Origin: Urinicoccus massiliensis
GTDB taxonomy: Bacteria; Bacillota; Clostridia; Tissierellales; Peptoniphilaceae
Reading direction: 5' to 3'
Assembly (NCBI RefSeq): GCF_900120405.1
Contig: NZ_LT635492.1
Location: 79,477-143,476, forward strand
Length of the DNA: 64,000 bases
Shown: positions 1 through 7,438 of the stretch, one piece after another
Layout: each line of letters starts with the position of its first letter
Position numbering within the stretch: the stretch's first letter is position 1
Translations under genes and position numbers: made by a program
Notes under the pieces: model-generated
What the model saw: the letters and a program-made list of their open reading frames with translations, nothing else
What the model was told of the DNA's origin: nothing
The model's database searches: none

Positions 1-4
1 TAAG

Positions 5-247
5 ATGATAGAGCTTCAACTCAAGAAAAAAGAAATGGAGATTATCCAAAGAGAGTTGGGAGAACTCCTAGATAAGATTGGAAACATAACCACCAGTAAC
101 AATAGCTTACAATTTAAAGAGGAAGAAGATAGACAAAACTTCTTATCGGAGCTATTAGTGGCGAGTTCAGAATATATCACTGAGGAAGGAATCGAAAAAG
201 AAGGGATAGAAATCGAAAAGATCCTAGACAAATATTTTGTAAACTAA
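5..247 (+). CDS. Hypothetical protein, possibly the 3' end of a longer gene
   Basis: An 80-residue frame rich in Glu, Lys and Ile with predicted helical, coiled-coil-like character ends in TAA and is followed at once by a terminator hairpin, which supports a real gene end here. The frame is open to the left edge (only one codon is visible before the first ATG) and no ribosome site can be seen. It may therefore be the C-terminal tail of a larger protein, for example a recombinase or other mobile-element protein. I do not recognise the family. Confidence 0.4.
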   Translation: MIELQLKKKEMEIIQRELGELLDKIGNITTSNNSLQFKEEEDRQNFLSELLVASSEYITEEGIEKEGIEIEKILDKYFVN

Positions 248-263
248 GAAAACATAATGCACG

Positions 264-295
264 AAGCTTTACCAGTTATTGGTAGGGCTTTTTTA
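264..295 (+). terminator. Rho-independent terminator
   Basis: The arms AAGCTTTACC and GGTAGGGCTT pair (with G-U wobbles) around a 7-base loop and are followed by a T run. It lies 17 bases after the stop of the first gene. Confidence 0.75.
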
Positions 296-753
296 ATGGG
301 AGTATAGTTCACGCTGTAAGCGTCTATACTTGGGTCAAGATGGACGGCCAAGGGCCCTTAAGCCCAAAGATTTACTGGAAAACGGAAGCAATGTAGCTAG
401 GAAGATGGCCGACTTGGGGTAACGCACTCCCACTGCCAGTGCATCCTGGAGGTACTGCTGGGAAACCACATTCTTGACGAAAAAGAAAACATAGGCCTGG
501 TGAAAGATGAAAAAGCCAAAGAAAAGAAAGATAATTATTTTATCTATTCCTACTACTGCGCTTTCCACACCTATTCGGCCTTAGAGAGTGTTTAGTGGCT
601 TTTTATAGAGCAATTTTATATTTCTATACGAGATATTATGGGACGTAACCTTGTTGTTCTAACTGAATATAGAACATCACTTGGATATAGAAATAGATTA
701 AGATGAATGACTTGGTGATTGTATAGAAAGTCTTTAAAACGAATAAATAACTA
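296..753. other. Gene-poor stretch, possibly decayed coding DNA
   Basis: About 460 bases hold no convincing gene. On the plus strand roughly 60 codons (about 400-595) read open in one frame after an in-frame stop, with no start or ribosome site. This could be the relic of a gene but matches nothing I recognise. The minus-strand open frame over the same bases has no ribosome site either. Confidence 0.35.
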
Positions 754-788
754 GAAAAAATCTCCCCTGTATTTAACTGGGGAGATTT
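754..788 (-). terminator. Terminator of the toxin-antitoxin operon
   Basis: A 10-bp perfect stem, AAATCTCCCC with GGGGAGATTT, is followed by a T run in the minus direction (an A run at 755-760 on the plus strand). It overlaps the toxin stop codon, so it ends the minus-strand operon. Confidence 0.8.
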
Positions 789-1053
789 AAAATTTATCCA
801 GGATATCATGGTGTCCAATGTCTACAAGAAAGATCAATTCATTATTTTCATAAAACCAAATAATTCGAAGATCCATATTAATAGAAGATTCCCATATACC
901 ATCACTAGCTTGTATTTTCTTCGTTCTTAAAGATGGGTGAGTAGGATTTTCTACGAAAAATTCAAGTTTCTTTTTTGTTTGTTTCTTTTCAGAATCGGAT
1001 AGTTTTTTGTAATGTTTTTTAAAGGCTTTTGAATAAGTAATTTTATAGGACAT
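787..1053 (-). CDS. RelE/YafQ-like toxin of a type II toxin-antitoxin pair
   Basis: An 88-residue basic protein of RelE/ParE-superfamily size. It has a Lys-rich N-terminal helix pair, a central strand containing IWESSINMDLRIIW, and a C-terminal HHDILDKF motif like the His/Asp tail of YafQ-type mRNA interferases. In this family the toxin cleaves mRNA at the ribosome and is neutralised by a protein antitoxin. Its ATG overlaps the stop of the upstream antitoxin (TAATG), so the two are translationally coupled in antitoxin-toxin order. The family call rests on pattern and context. Activity cannot be judged from sequence alone. Confidence 0.8.
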   Translation of the reverse strand: MSYKITYSKAFKKHYKKLSDSEKKQTKKKLEFFVENPTHPSLRTKKIQASDGIWESSINMDLRIIWFYENNELIFLVDIGHHDILDKF

Positions 1054-1310
1054 TACTTATCTAATTCCTCAAATAGAGAGTCAATGGAATCAAAGATTGG
1101 TTGATCTCCATTTTTTATAGATTCTTTGATTTCTTTTACCTGAGCTTTTAAATTTTTTATGACATGTTCTGGATAGATTGCCACTGGAACCAGTACAATT
1201 TTTCCGTTATCTTCAATTACTTCAAATTGGTCACCTTGATTTAATTCCATAGACTTTACGATGTCTTTTGGAATAGTGACTTGTGATTTAGCTTTTAGTT
1301 CAACTAACAT
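1053..1310 (-). CDS. AbrB/MazE-family antitoxin
   Basis: An 85-residue acidic protein. The first 45 residues form a SpoVT/AbrB swapped-hairpin DNA-binding domain (KSQVTIPKDIVKSMELNQGD). The acidic C-terminal helix (about 60-85) is the expected toxin-wrapping tail. It sits first in a two-gene operon with the RelE-like toxin, preceded by AGGAGG and by a palindrome suited to autoregulation. AbrB-type antitoxins more often partner MazF, so the pairing with a RelE-like toxin is a mixed-type module. Confidence 0.85.
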   Translation of the reverse strand: MLVELKAKSQVTIPKDIVKSMELNQGDQFEVIEDNGKIVLVPVAIYPEHVIKNLKAQVKEIKESIKNGDQPIFDSIDSLFEELDK

Positions 1311-1326
1311 AAGAACCTCCTCTCTG

Positions 1327-1349
1327 GTTAGAAATTCATACTTTCTAAC
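1327..1349. promoter_or_regulatory. Palindromic operator of the toxin-antitoxin operon
   Basis: The inverted repeat GTTAGAAA-N7-TTTCTAAC lies just upstream of the antitoxin ribosome site and within the likely promoter. Its two-fold symmetry fits binding by the dimeric AbrB-type antitoxin, which is an inference from how such modules autoregulate. Confidence 0.65.
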
Positions 1350-1522
1350 TAGATTTTAATAATTCCGAAGAAAAAAGTCAAGTGGAGAGTAAAGCTGCTA
1401 GAATGAAAGCAAAAAAGAAATCCTCCTATTTATAAGCATTATGAAAGAGTATGAAGACTTATAAGAAAAAGATATCTTAATAAACACCCACTATGTGAAT
1501 GTGTTTAAAAGAAAATAGAATA
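1350..1522. other. Intergenic, no gene seen
   Basis: AT-rich spacer between the toxin-antitoxin promoter and the terminator of the next minus-strand gene. I see no open frame with a ribosome site and no RNA structure. Confidence 0.5.
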
Positions 1523-1565
1523 AATGAGCCAGAGGAAGTAGGGCGTCTACCTCCTTTGGCTCATT
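1523..1565 (-). terminator. Long hairpin, probable terminator of the 1647-1958 gene
   Basis: The arms beginning AATGAGCCA and ending TGGCTCATT form an imperfect stem of about 19 bp. In the minus direction the stem is followed by a T-rich tract. It lies about 80 bases past the stop of the minus-strand gene. Confidence 0.6.
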
Positions 1566-1646
1566 ATGGTTCCAGTGATGAATAAAATCTTATGAGTCTA
1601 TGAAAATCTTACGATTCCAAAATACAGACAGAGCCAGGAGGTAGGC

Positions 1647-1958
1647 TTAGGAATCTTTTTTAACATTATACACTTCATCCAAGAACTCTTGAATGGTGTA
1701 TCTTCTGGAGTCTACACATTTATGTGCGACAGGACGATATATCAGACCGAAACGCTTAAATTCCATATTGACAAGTATGAGTGGATAGGTGTCATTCCAA
1801 TCTACACACTTAAATCCCTCAGATTTTAGAAATCTATAAAATGCCTTTCTATGCTTAGGATTCCTATCATAAACACCATATGGAATGGAGATAGGTTCTT
1901 CCCAGTAAGCATCATTGCATCTTTTCGCATAGTTTTCGTAATAAACTTCCATTAACAT
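1647..1958 (-). CDS. Unknown 103-residue protein under a SAM riboswitch
   Basis: I do not recognise the family. The protein is soluble-looking, with no signal peptide or membrane segment, and is rich in Tyr, Arg and Lys with single Cys and Trp residues scattered through it. The start at 1958 is set by AAAGGAG six bases upstream. The leader carries an S-box-like aptamer and an intrinsic terminator, so the gene is probably switched off when S-adenosylmethionine is plentiful. S-box genes normally act in methionine, cysteine or SAM supply. A role near that pathway, or in its sensing, is an inference from the control element only. Confidence 0.7.
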   Translation of the reverse strand: MLMEVYYENYAKRCNDAYWEEPISIPYGVYDRNPKHRKAFYRFLKSEGFKCVDWNDTYPLILVNMEFKRFGLIYRPVAHKCVDSRRYTIQEFLDEVYNVKKDS

Positions 1959-1985
1959 TTTTTTCTCCTTTCAAACTTTAGAGAA

Positions 1986-2125
1986 GAAAAAAGCACCCAT
2001 CGATAGATGGATGCAAGTTTAATATGTATCCATCGTACAAGCATTAGCACCTTTCCAAAAGGTAGGTTGCTGAAGGGTCGATGAGCTTGTCTCTCGCCTT
2101 CTCTTTATGGTAATTTCATTTTATC
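1986..2125 (-). ncRNA. S-box (SAM-I type, variant) riboswitch with terminator
   Basis: Read on the minus strand from about 2116, the leader has the SAM-I landmarks in order: AAAGAGAAGGCGAGAGAC, a GCTC segment, CCCTTCAGCAACC, then AAGGTGCTAATGC. GAAGG pairs with CCTTC (P2) and ACCT with AGGT (P3). A P1 helix can form between TACCAT and the ATGGATA that follows the core. That same GATGGAT can instead pair with ATCCATC of the downstream terminator stem (GCATCCATC / GATGGGTGC, then six T, at 1986-2014). This is classic S-box logic: bound SAM holds P1, the terminator forms, and transcription stops. P3 is short, so it resembles a compact variant class. Confidence 0.78.
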
Positions 2126-2447
2126 ACATTTCATTTCACTTGGCAAAATAGATATTTTGGATAAAGGGTTGCAATCTATACGACTGATTTTTCCGGCAAA
2201 GATGTCACTTTTTCATGGATAAAAACCCTTCTTCTAGACTTGTTAAAAGAAGAAGTCAAAGCACTTACACTTGTAGGTGCTTTTTAATTTTTAGAAGAAG
2301 GTAGTAGGTTTTTTCAAAAAATTTTAACCCGATACAATAGTTCAATAAAAGAAGACAATTTATAAGCAAATCTATAAGACAGAATAAAAATCCTAAAAAT
2401 AGGGTATGATAGTAAATAGAAATCAAATAAAAAAAAGGAGGAAAAGT
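2126..2447. other. Intergenic region with a plus-strand terminator
   Basis: This stretch separates the riboswitch leader from the SDR gene. It contains a hairpin terminator at 2261-2287 and a short open tract before it (about 2170-2289, no start codon with a ribosome site). An AT-rich region with a TACAAT -10-like element near 2331 probably serves as the SDR promoter. Confidence 0.45.
2261..2287 (+). terminator. Rho-independent terminator
   Basis: AAGCACTTAC and GTAGGTGCTT form the stem around an ACTT loop, followed by T residues. No intact plus-strand gene precedes it, so it may be left over from a lost gene. Confidence 0.65.
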
Positions 2448-3206
2448 ATGAGATTCGAAAATAAAGTTCTTGTGGTTACTGGGGCTTCTTCCGGTGTTGG
2501 TAGGGCGACTAGCCTGATGGCAGCCAAAGAAGGAGCCAAGATTTATGTAGTGGCTAGAAGGGAAGAAAGGCTCCTTGCCCTTGCAGAGGAAGTAAAGTCC
2601 CTAGGCTGTAAAGGCCAAGTCATTCCTGTGACTTGCGATATTTCTAAGCCAGAAGACGTAGACAGGCTCTTTGAAAAAGTAAAAAGCGAAAACGACAAGT
2701 TGGACGTCCTCATTGCCAATGCTGGTGTCATGGATAAATTCGAACCAGTAACCACCTGTACAGAAGAAAATCTGGACCGGATTTTCTCCATTAATGTCAA
2801 GGGAACCTTCCGACTCTTCAAGGGTGCAATTCCCCTTATGAAGGATGGCGGGGCCATTGTGGCTACCACCTCCATTGCGGGTATCCGGGGTGGCAAGGCC
2901 GGAGTGGCCTATACCATGTCCAAGAGTGCCATCCATGGCCTGGTGAAAAATACATCAGCCATGTATGCAAACGACAAGGTTCGTTGCAATGCAGTAGCCC
3001 CTGGTGGGATTGCCACTGAAATCCTGGAAAACTTAAGCGATGTAGACGAAAAGGGTATGGAAGTGGTTATGAGAGGACCAAAACTCGACAAGATGGTGGC
3101 CAGCGCTGAAGAAATTGCTGAAAACCTCCTCTTCCTTGCATCAGACCAAGCGTCAAATATCACAGGACAGATCCTGGTGTCCGACGGCGGTCTGACTGTT
3201 ATGTAG
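2448..3206 (+). CDS. Short-chain dehydrogenase/reductase (SDR family)
   Basis: A 252-residue classical SDR. The Rossmann motif TGASSGVG is at 11-18, NAG at 91-93, the catalytic Ser near 142, YTMSK with catalytic Tyr155 and Lys159, and PGGIATE at 185-191. It ends in the usual SDGGLTV tail. Such enzymes carry out NAD(P)H-dependent carbonyl/alcohol interconversion; the substrate cannot be read from sequence (FabG-like or a hydroxysteroid-type dehydrogenase are options). The start at 2448 is chosen because AAAGGAGG lies seven bases upstream. A longer frame from 2406 lacks a ribosome site. The gene stands alone between terminators. Confidence 0.92.
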   Translation: MRFENKVLVVTGASSGVGRATSLMAAKEGAKIYVVARREERLLALAEEVKSLGCKGQVIPVTCDISKPEDVDRLFEKVKSENDKLDVLIANAGVMDKFEPVTTCTEENLDRIFSINVKGTFRLFKGAIPLMKDGGAIVATTSIAGIRGGKAGVAYTMSKSAIHGLVKNTSAMYANDKVRCNAVAPGGIATEILENLSDVDEKGMEVVMRGPKLDKMVASAEEIAENLLFLASDQASNITGQILVSDGGLTVM

Positions 3207-3220
3207 GTCATAAGAACTAA

Positions 3221-3250
3221 AAGAGCTTGTCTTTGACAGGCTCTTTTTCT
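3221..3250 (+). terminator. Terminator after the SDR gene
   Basis: AAGAGCTTGTC and GACAGGCTCTT form an 11-bp stem with a three-base loop and a T tail. Confidence 0.85.
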
Positions 3251-3353
3251 TTTAAAGCACTTTGAAAAAAGATTTTAAAAATAATCTAGAGCCAGGGAGG
3301 ACCTGTTTCCACCTACTGGCTATACAAGTGAAAAAAACCACCAGCTAATTTTT

Positions 3354-3386
3354 CAAAAAAATCAGGGCTCCCAGGGGAAGCCCTAT
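3354..3386 (-). terminator. Terminator of the signalling operon
   Basis: The hairpin AGGGCTTCCCC/GGGAGCCCT read on the minus strand is followed by a T run (A run at 3354-3361). It lies 26 bases past the response-regulator stop. Confidence 0.75.
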
Positions 3387-3411
3387 TTTCTATGTTTGAT
3401 AAAATTTCAGC

Positions 3412-4038
3412 CTAGTCGTCCTCAATGACAAAACCCGTAATACGTGACTGTATTGCAAGTTGAGTTCGCGTTTTAAATCCTGTCTTGCTAAGGAGGTGGG
3501 CTATGTGCGTTTTGACTGTGTTTTCCGATATGCCTAATTTACTTGCAATTTCATCGTTGCCCACTCCTGTTGTGAGAAGGCGAAGGACCTGGATCTCTCT
3601 TGGAGTAAGTTGTGACGAGCTTACCTGTCCCAGCTTGACTTCAGGTGTTTCGTCGGGATAGATGGATTCTCCATTTAATGTTCTTTCAATAATTTCTAAG
3701 ATGGTCTCTTCAGACACTTCCTTGTACCAAAAACTTTCGATACCAATTTCTTTTGCCCTATCCATCCAGGATACTTCCGGCATGCTGGTAACGGCGATGA
3801 TTTTAAGTTCCGGCTTTAGCTTCTTGATCTTTTCTGCTGCATCGAGGCCGTTTGAACCATCCTGCATCAGTATGTCCATAATAACCAGGTCGAGTTTAGT
3901 ATTTAGCACATAGGTATCTGCAAACATGGCGGTATCGACGCAGTAGACCACTTCGTAGTCGGGGCATTGGCTGATGTATAGTTTAAACATTTCTCTGGAG
4001 ACGAACTGATCGTCTACAATCATTATTTTATAGGTCAT
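3412..4038 (-). CDS. NarL/LuxR-type response regulator
   Basis: 208 residues: receiver domain (1-120) with the acidic pair Asp9/Asp10, phospho-acceptor Asp55 (VIMDILM), Thr84 and Lys106; then a LuxR-type helix-turn-helix (about 142-205, LTPREIQVLRLLTTG and NDEIASKLGISENTVKTHI). It is the last gene of a minus-strand operon. Its start overlaps the end of the histidine kinase gene by 11 bases, so the two should act as a pair. Likely targets are nearby: the divergent leader at 7096 and its copy at 10420. That target assignment is an inference from position. Confidence 0.93.
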   Translation of the reverse strand: MTYKIMIVDDQFVSREMFKLYISQCPDYEVVYCVDTAMFADTYVLNTKLDLVIMDILMQDGSNGLDAAEKIKKLKPELKIIAVTSMPEVSWMDRAKEIGIESFWYKEVSEETILEIIERTLNGESIYPDETPEVKLGQVSSSQLTPREIQVLRLLTTGVGNDEIASKLGISENTVKTHIAHLLSKTGFKTRTQLAIQSRITGFVIEDD

Positions 4039-5317
4039 AGTTTCCTCCTTTTGGCCAGGATAGGTCCAAGGTGAATTGTGGATTAAGTTCTATATTCATC
4101 TTGCCACCAAAACTTTTGATCCTTTGATGGATGTTTTTGAGTCCGCCCTTTTCTTTTATCGGTTCTTTAGATGGGATGCCGTCGTTTCTTATCTTGCAAT
4201 AGATATTTAAATCGCCTTCATCTAACTTAATCCATAGATTTTTAGCTTGACCGTGGCGAATGGCATTGTTAAGTGCCTCGTGAACTATATCGACCAAGAG
4301 AGTTAGATCGCCTTCGTCCTTAGGAGTTTCGCCGTCCAAGTGGACAGCAACTCCTATATCTTTTGCGGTGGAGATCAGTTTTTCGAAATTTGCTTCATTC
4401 TTCGAAGAATCTTCCTTTTCACTTAAGAAATCATCTTTTTCATTGAGCATTACGAGACTCTCCATCCATAAGTTTATGAGTTTGTCCCGATCTTCCTTGG
4501 TCTTTTTGTCCATATCCAAGTATCGTTTAAAATAGATTAGAGACTGACCGATCTTGTCGTGGATTTTGATTTTTGCCTGCAAGATTTCCTTCTGCCTCGT
4601 GTACTCTGCCACGTTCTTTTGGTATTCTTTGAGACTTTTGTTAATCTTTTCAATCTGTCTATTCTTTTCTTCGATCTCTTGGTACAGACCCCACTCAAGG
4701 GTGATTTTATATGCCAAGGTTTCCCTCAAATTGTCGTGAATGAGTATTTTTATATACCAAATATCTCCCAGAGCTTCTACTATGAGGGGATCTCGTTGCA
4801 AGATGCGGGCTTCCTTTTTTATTTTATTGTTTTTTATATCTTCTGCACAGACCACATCGTTTACTAGCATGTTTCCGAAGACTGCATAGCTAATATCCTG
4901 CATTGCTCTGTTGACCAAGAGGGGCCTACCGTCCAACCTTGAAAAACAGATACCATCAGGAAGATTGTCCATACTTTCCTTGATAGAGTTTTTGCCGATG
5001 GTGTTTTTAATACTCTTTGTAAAACTTATAGTAAAGATAATTTCAAGGGAGCAGAGGAACAAATCGAAGATTATAAATAAGTAAATGGGAAGGTCTAACA
5101 TAGGTTTTGCAATGTAGAGTCTGCCGGTTCCAATCTCTGCCAAAATTTGTATCGAGAAAAAACTCAATGAAAAGATGAATAAACTATGTATAAAATACTT
5201 GGCATGTACTTTACTATTTGCTGTATCGACAACAATCTTTACACCTGCAACTAAGATAATGGTGTTAAAGATAAATAAAAGGGCAAGTTGATAGATGTTT
5301 AGATTTATAAGAGTCAT
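4028..5317 (-). CDS. NarX-type membrane sensor histidine kinase
   Basis: 429 residues. Three to four hydrophobic segments occupy the first 100 residues, followed by a PAS-like middle part (about 115-205) and a coiled coil (210-250). The phospho-acceptor box has His253 in IHDKIGQSL. The ATPase domain has an N box HEALNNAIRH (346-355), a G1-like NDG (378-380) and a G2-like GGLKNI (391-396). It therefore looks catalytically complete and should phosphorylate the adjoining response regulator. Its start overlaps the stop of the upstream 551-residue sensor (ATGA), indicating coupled translation. Confidence 0.9.
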   Translation of the reverse strand: MTLINLNIYQLALLFIFNTIILVAGVKIVVDTANSKVHAKYFIHSLFIFSLSFFSIQILAEIGTGRLYIAKPMLDLPIYLFIIFDLFLCSLEIIFTISFTKSIKNTIGKNSIKESMDNLPDGICFSRLDGRPLLVNRAMQDISYAVFGNMLVNDVVCAEDIKNNKIKKEARILQRDPLIVEALGDIWYIKILIHDNLRETLAYKITLEWGLYQEIEEKNRQIEKINKSLKEYQKNVAEYTRQKEILQAKIKIHDKIGQSLIYFKRYLDMDKKTKEDRDKLINLWMESLVMLNEKDDFLSEKEDSSKNEANFEKLISTAKDIGVAVHLDGETPKDEGDLTLLVDIVHEALNNAIRHGQAKNLWIKLDEGDLNIYCKIRNDGIPSKEPIKEKGGLKNIHQRIKSFGGKMNIELNPQFTLDLSWPKGGNYDL

Positions 5318-6969
5318 AGATGCCTCCTTCTAAGAGAAATACATAAATTTATTTCATCCTCTGTTAGGTCCTCATCAATCAATATTCCGCGATTAGCATA
5401 GGTGTCTTTATATTTACTTAAGAAAGATTTCGGTTCTACGCCGGTAATTCTAATACTTAGGGTAGGTATACGGTCCTTTCTATATAGACTCACCTGGAGA
5501 ATGTCGATTTCAGGCATATAAAATTCTAAAGCATATTGAAAAATTTCGTAGAGATTAAGACAGTACTTGGCATCGAACATCCCGCTCAGTTCCCAATCTA
5601 TATAGGTATTTACATCGCTTAGTTTCAAATAGTCGAGGGATTCAGAAAATGCAAGTCTTAGCTCTGCAAGCTCTAGAATCTTTTTATTCTTCGTAATAAG
5701 GAATAGATTGGAATATCTCTTTATATACACGTCTAGAAAACATGCGTGTTTTAATTTTATCTCAAACAATTCTTCATCTTCAGGTAGGTGCATCAAGATG
5801 TATTTAAGCTGATTAAATTGAGGTCTCAGCTTCATGAGAATATGCTCTCTAATCTCTCTTTGTTCCTCCACCTGAATCATATTCTTCTCCAAGGCGTTCT
5901 TCGCCCTTAGAAGTTCGTTTTCGTTTAGCATGTCTTCGCTCAGGGAAAGGAGTTTTCTCTTTAGATTGTTGAAATCGCTAAAATCTACAAACCAAAAAGA
6001 TTTACCACCCTTGATCTTTGCACTTTCAAGCATGGTATTTTCATCGATAAAAATTGGATTTAATAGTGCATCTTCAATGAGATATGGCTCGATATCTCTA
6101 TACATTTTTGGGCTGAAGATCATTTTGCCATTTAAGTCCATAATCCCAATATTTAGAGAAGAAAGCTGCAAGAATGATTCATATCCTCTGTTGGAAGGTA
6201 GAAGCCGCATAAATACCAGGGATTCAATAAATAATACCACCATTAAGATATTGAATTCTGCACTTTTGAAAATAATTTTAAAGTATTCGAAATTTTTCCA
6301 ACCAATCATGTATAGAAAAGTATATAGACCCCAGATGATAAGTATAAAGATAGGCAGATTTACAGAAGCTAAATTTCTATTTTTAAAGGAAGGAAGCATT
6401 GTAAATACTAAAGTGCATAGAGAAAGGAGTCCTATGTAGATAATTACGAAATAAAATACGGGGCCATACATGTGGAGGCCCCTTACATTGGGGTCAAGAG
6501 AGAAGACGAGTCCGTGGTAGTCGTTGGTTAGGATCAGGATTGCAGTTATGTAAGTAGGTATCCAAAGAAGCTTCCAATGCTTGCTTATATTTTCTCTCTC
6601 TGATTTACCGACGTGAAGAGAAGTGAGGAACACGAGATGAGTTAAAACAAGTGGAAAGACAAAGTAGAAATTTCTTATAAGTCTTACTGCGTCTTCATTT
6701 CCAATCAAAATTTCGTACTTAACAGTCCTCACCGTAAGGTAACAGATGAGAAGTATGCCGATGAGTTTAAATTTTGTGACGATAGAATGTCTAAGGACTC
6801 TACTGATCATATTGTGCATCCACAAGAAAATGACAACTGTATAGAGAACAAGCACCATGGTATGCACAGGGAAATTCACTAAATTATAAAAATCCAAAGC
6901 ATGCAAAAGGCATGCGGCTAAAACCAAAAATATAGAAACGATATAACTAATGATTTCTTTGCGATACAT
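5314..6969 (-). CDS. 7TM-like sensor with degenerate kinase domain
   Basis: 551 residues. About seven to eight membrane segments (10-275) resemble the N-terminal 7TM input region of some Firmicute kinases, followed by a PAS-like stretch and a long helical region (345-400). Where the neighbouring kinase has its phospho-acceptor His, this protein reads EHILMKLRPQFNQL without the HDxxGQ pattern. The N box is reduced to YEIFQYALEF and no glycine-rich ATP lid is visible. It is probably a pseudokinase that senses a signal and modulates the true kinase encoded next. It is the first gene of the three-gene operon, with a good GGAGG ribosome site. Confidence 0.75.
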   Translation of the reverse strand: MYRKEIISYIVSIFLVLAACLLHALDFYNLVNFPVHTMVLVLYTVVIFLWMHNMISRVLRHSIVTKFKLIGILLICYLTVRTVKYEILIGNEDAVRLIRNFYFVFPLVLTHLVFLTSLHVGKSERENISKHWKLLWIPTYITAILILTNDYHGLVFSLDPNVRGLHMYGPVFYFVIIYIGLLSLCTLVFTMLPSFKNRNLASVNLPIFILIIWGLYTFLYMIGWKNFEYFKIIFKSAEFNILMVVLFIESLVFMRLLPSNRGYESFLQLSSLNIGIMDLNGKMIFSPKMYRDIEPYLIEDALLNPIFIDENTMLESAKIKGGKSFWFVDFSDFNNLKRKLLSLSEDMLNENELLRAKNALEKNMIQVEEQREIREHILMKLRPQFNQLKYILMHLPEDEELFEIKLKHACFLDVYIKRYSNLFLITKNKKILELAELRLAFSESLDYLKLSDVNTYIDWELSGMFDAKYCLNLYEIFQYALEFYMPEIDILQVSLYRKDRIPTLSIRITGVEPKSFLSKYKDTYANRGILIDEDLTEDEINLCISLRRRHL

Positions 6970-7189
6970 AGCACCCTCCTTCCAAAAATGAAATAAAATT
7001 TACTCGATTGGTAATTTAACAAAATAAAGAAATGATTAAACTAATTATATCAAAAAGAATATATTTATTCTAATTCGAAAAAAATTAAAAAAAAATCATA
7101 CTTTCGGGTGATGTGCAAAAGAAAATAATTTTGTAAGATAAAGACAGAAAGTGAAAAATGGTTCCATACAAGCAATAAGGAGGGATTTG
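6970..7189. promoter_or_regulatory. Divergent regulatory region
   Basis: This AT-rich region separates the minus-strand signalling operon from the plus-strand envelope cluster. Its right half (7096-7189) is one of two copies of a ~90-bp leader found again at 10420-10513. Confidence 0.55.
7096..7189 (+). repeat. Leader repeat copy A
   Basis: This segment starts with a conserved core CTTTCGGGTGATGTGCAAAA and runs through AAGATAAAGA, CCATACAAG and TAAGGAGGG to the start codon of the next gene. A second copy with the same order and spacing lies at 10420-10513. The conserved block covers the promoter, 5' leader and ribosome site, so both genes probably share one control. The adjacent LuxR-type regulator is the obvious candidate. 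Confidence 0.8.
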
Positions 7190-7412
7190 TGGCAAAGAAA
7201 CAGAAGAAAATTAAACTCCTACTAGTGATTCTCGTGGCAATACTTCTGACTGGATTTAAAGAAGCAAGTGAAGTAAAGATTTATGTAAATGGCAAGCGAA
7301 TTAAATCAGACCAGCCACCGATCATTAAGACTAGCAGAACCTTATAAACGAAACTGGAACCATGGTCTTAAAATATAAGCTGGTAAGCGATACATTTGAA
7401 AGAATTTATTAA
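7190..7412 (+). pseudogene. Truncated/frameshifted CuAO-stalk-domain secreted protein
   Basis: A GTG start with a strong GGAGG site gives 51 residues: a Lys-rich, hydrophobic signal-like segment (LLLVILVAILLTGF), then VKIYVNGKRI and a PPIIK...RTL tract. This matches the opening strand of copper-amine-oxidase-N-type stalk domains, and the full version of that fold is at the C-terminus of the 1479-residue surface protein. It stops abruptly after RTL. Another frame continues to 7412, suggesting a frameshift and internal loss. It is probably a decayed paralogue that kept its promoter. Confidence 0.65.
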
Positions 7413-7438
7413 AAATTATTTAATTTAAGGAGGAAAAC

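Noticed and set aside
2170..2289. Short open tract before the 2261 terminator as a small gene
   Set aside because: No start codon with a ribosome site; the terminator stem lies inside the tract.
5930..6439. 169-codon plus-strand frame
   Set aside because: Antisense to the 551-residue sensor gene; no ribosome site.
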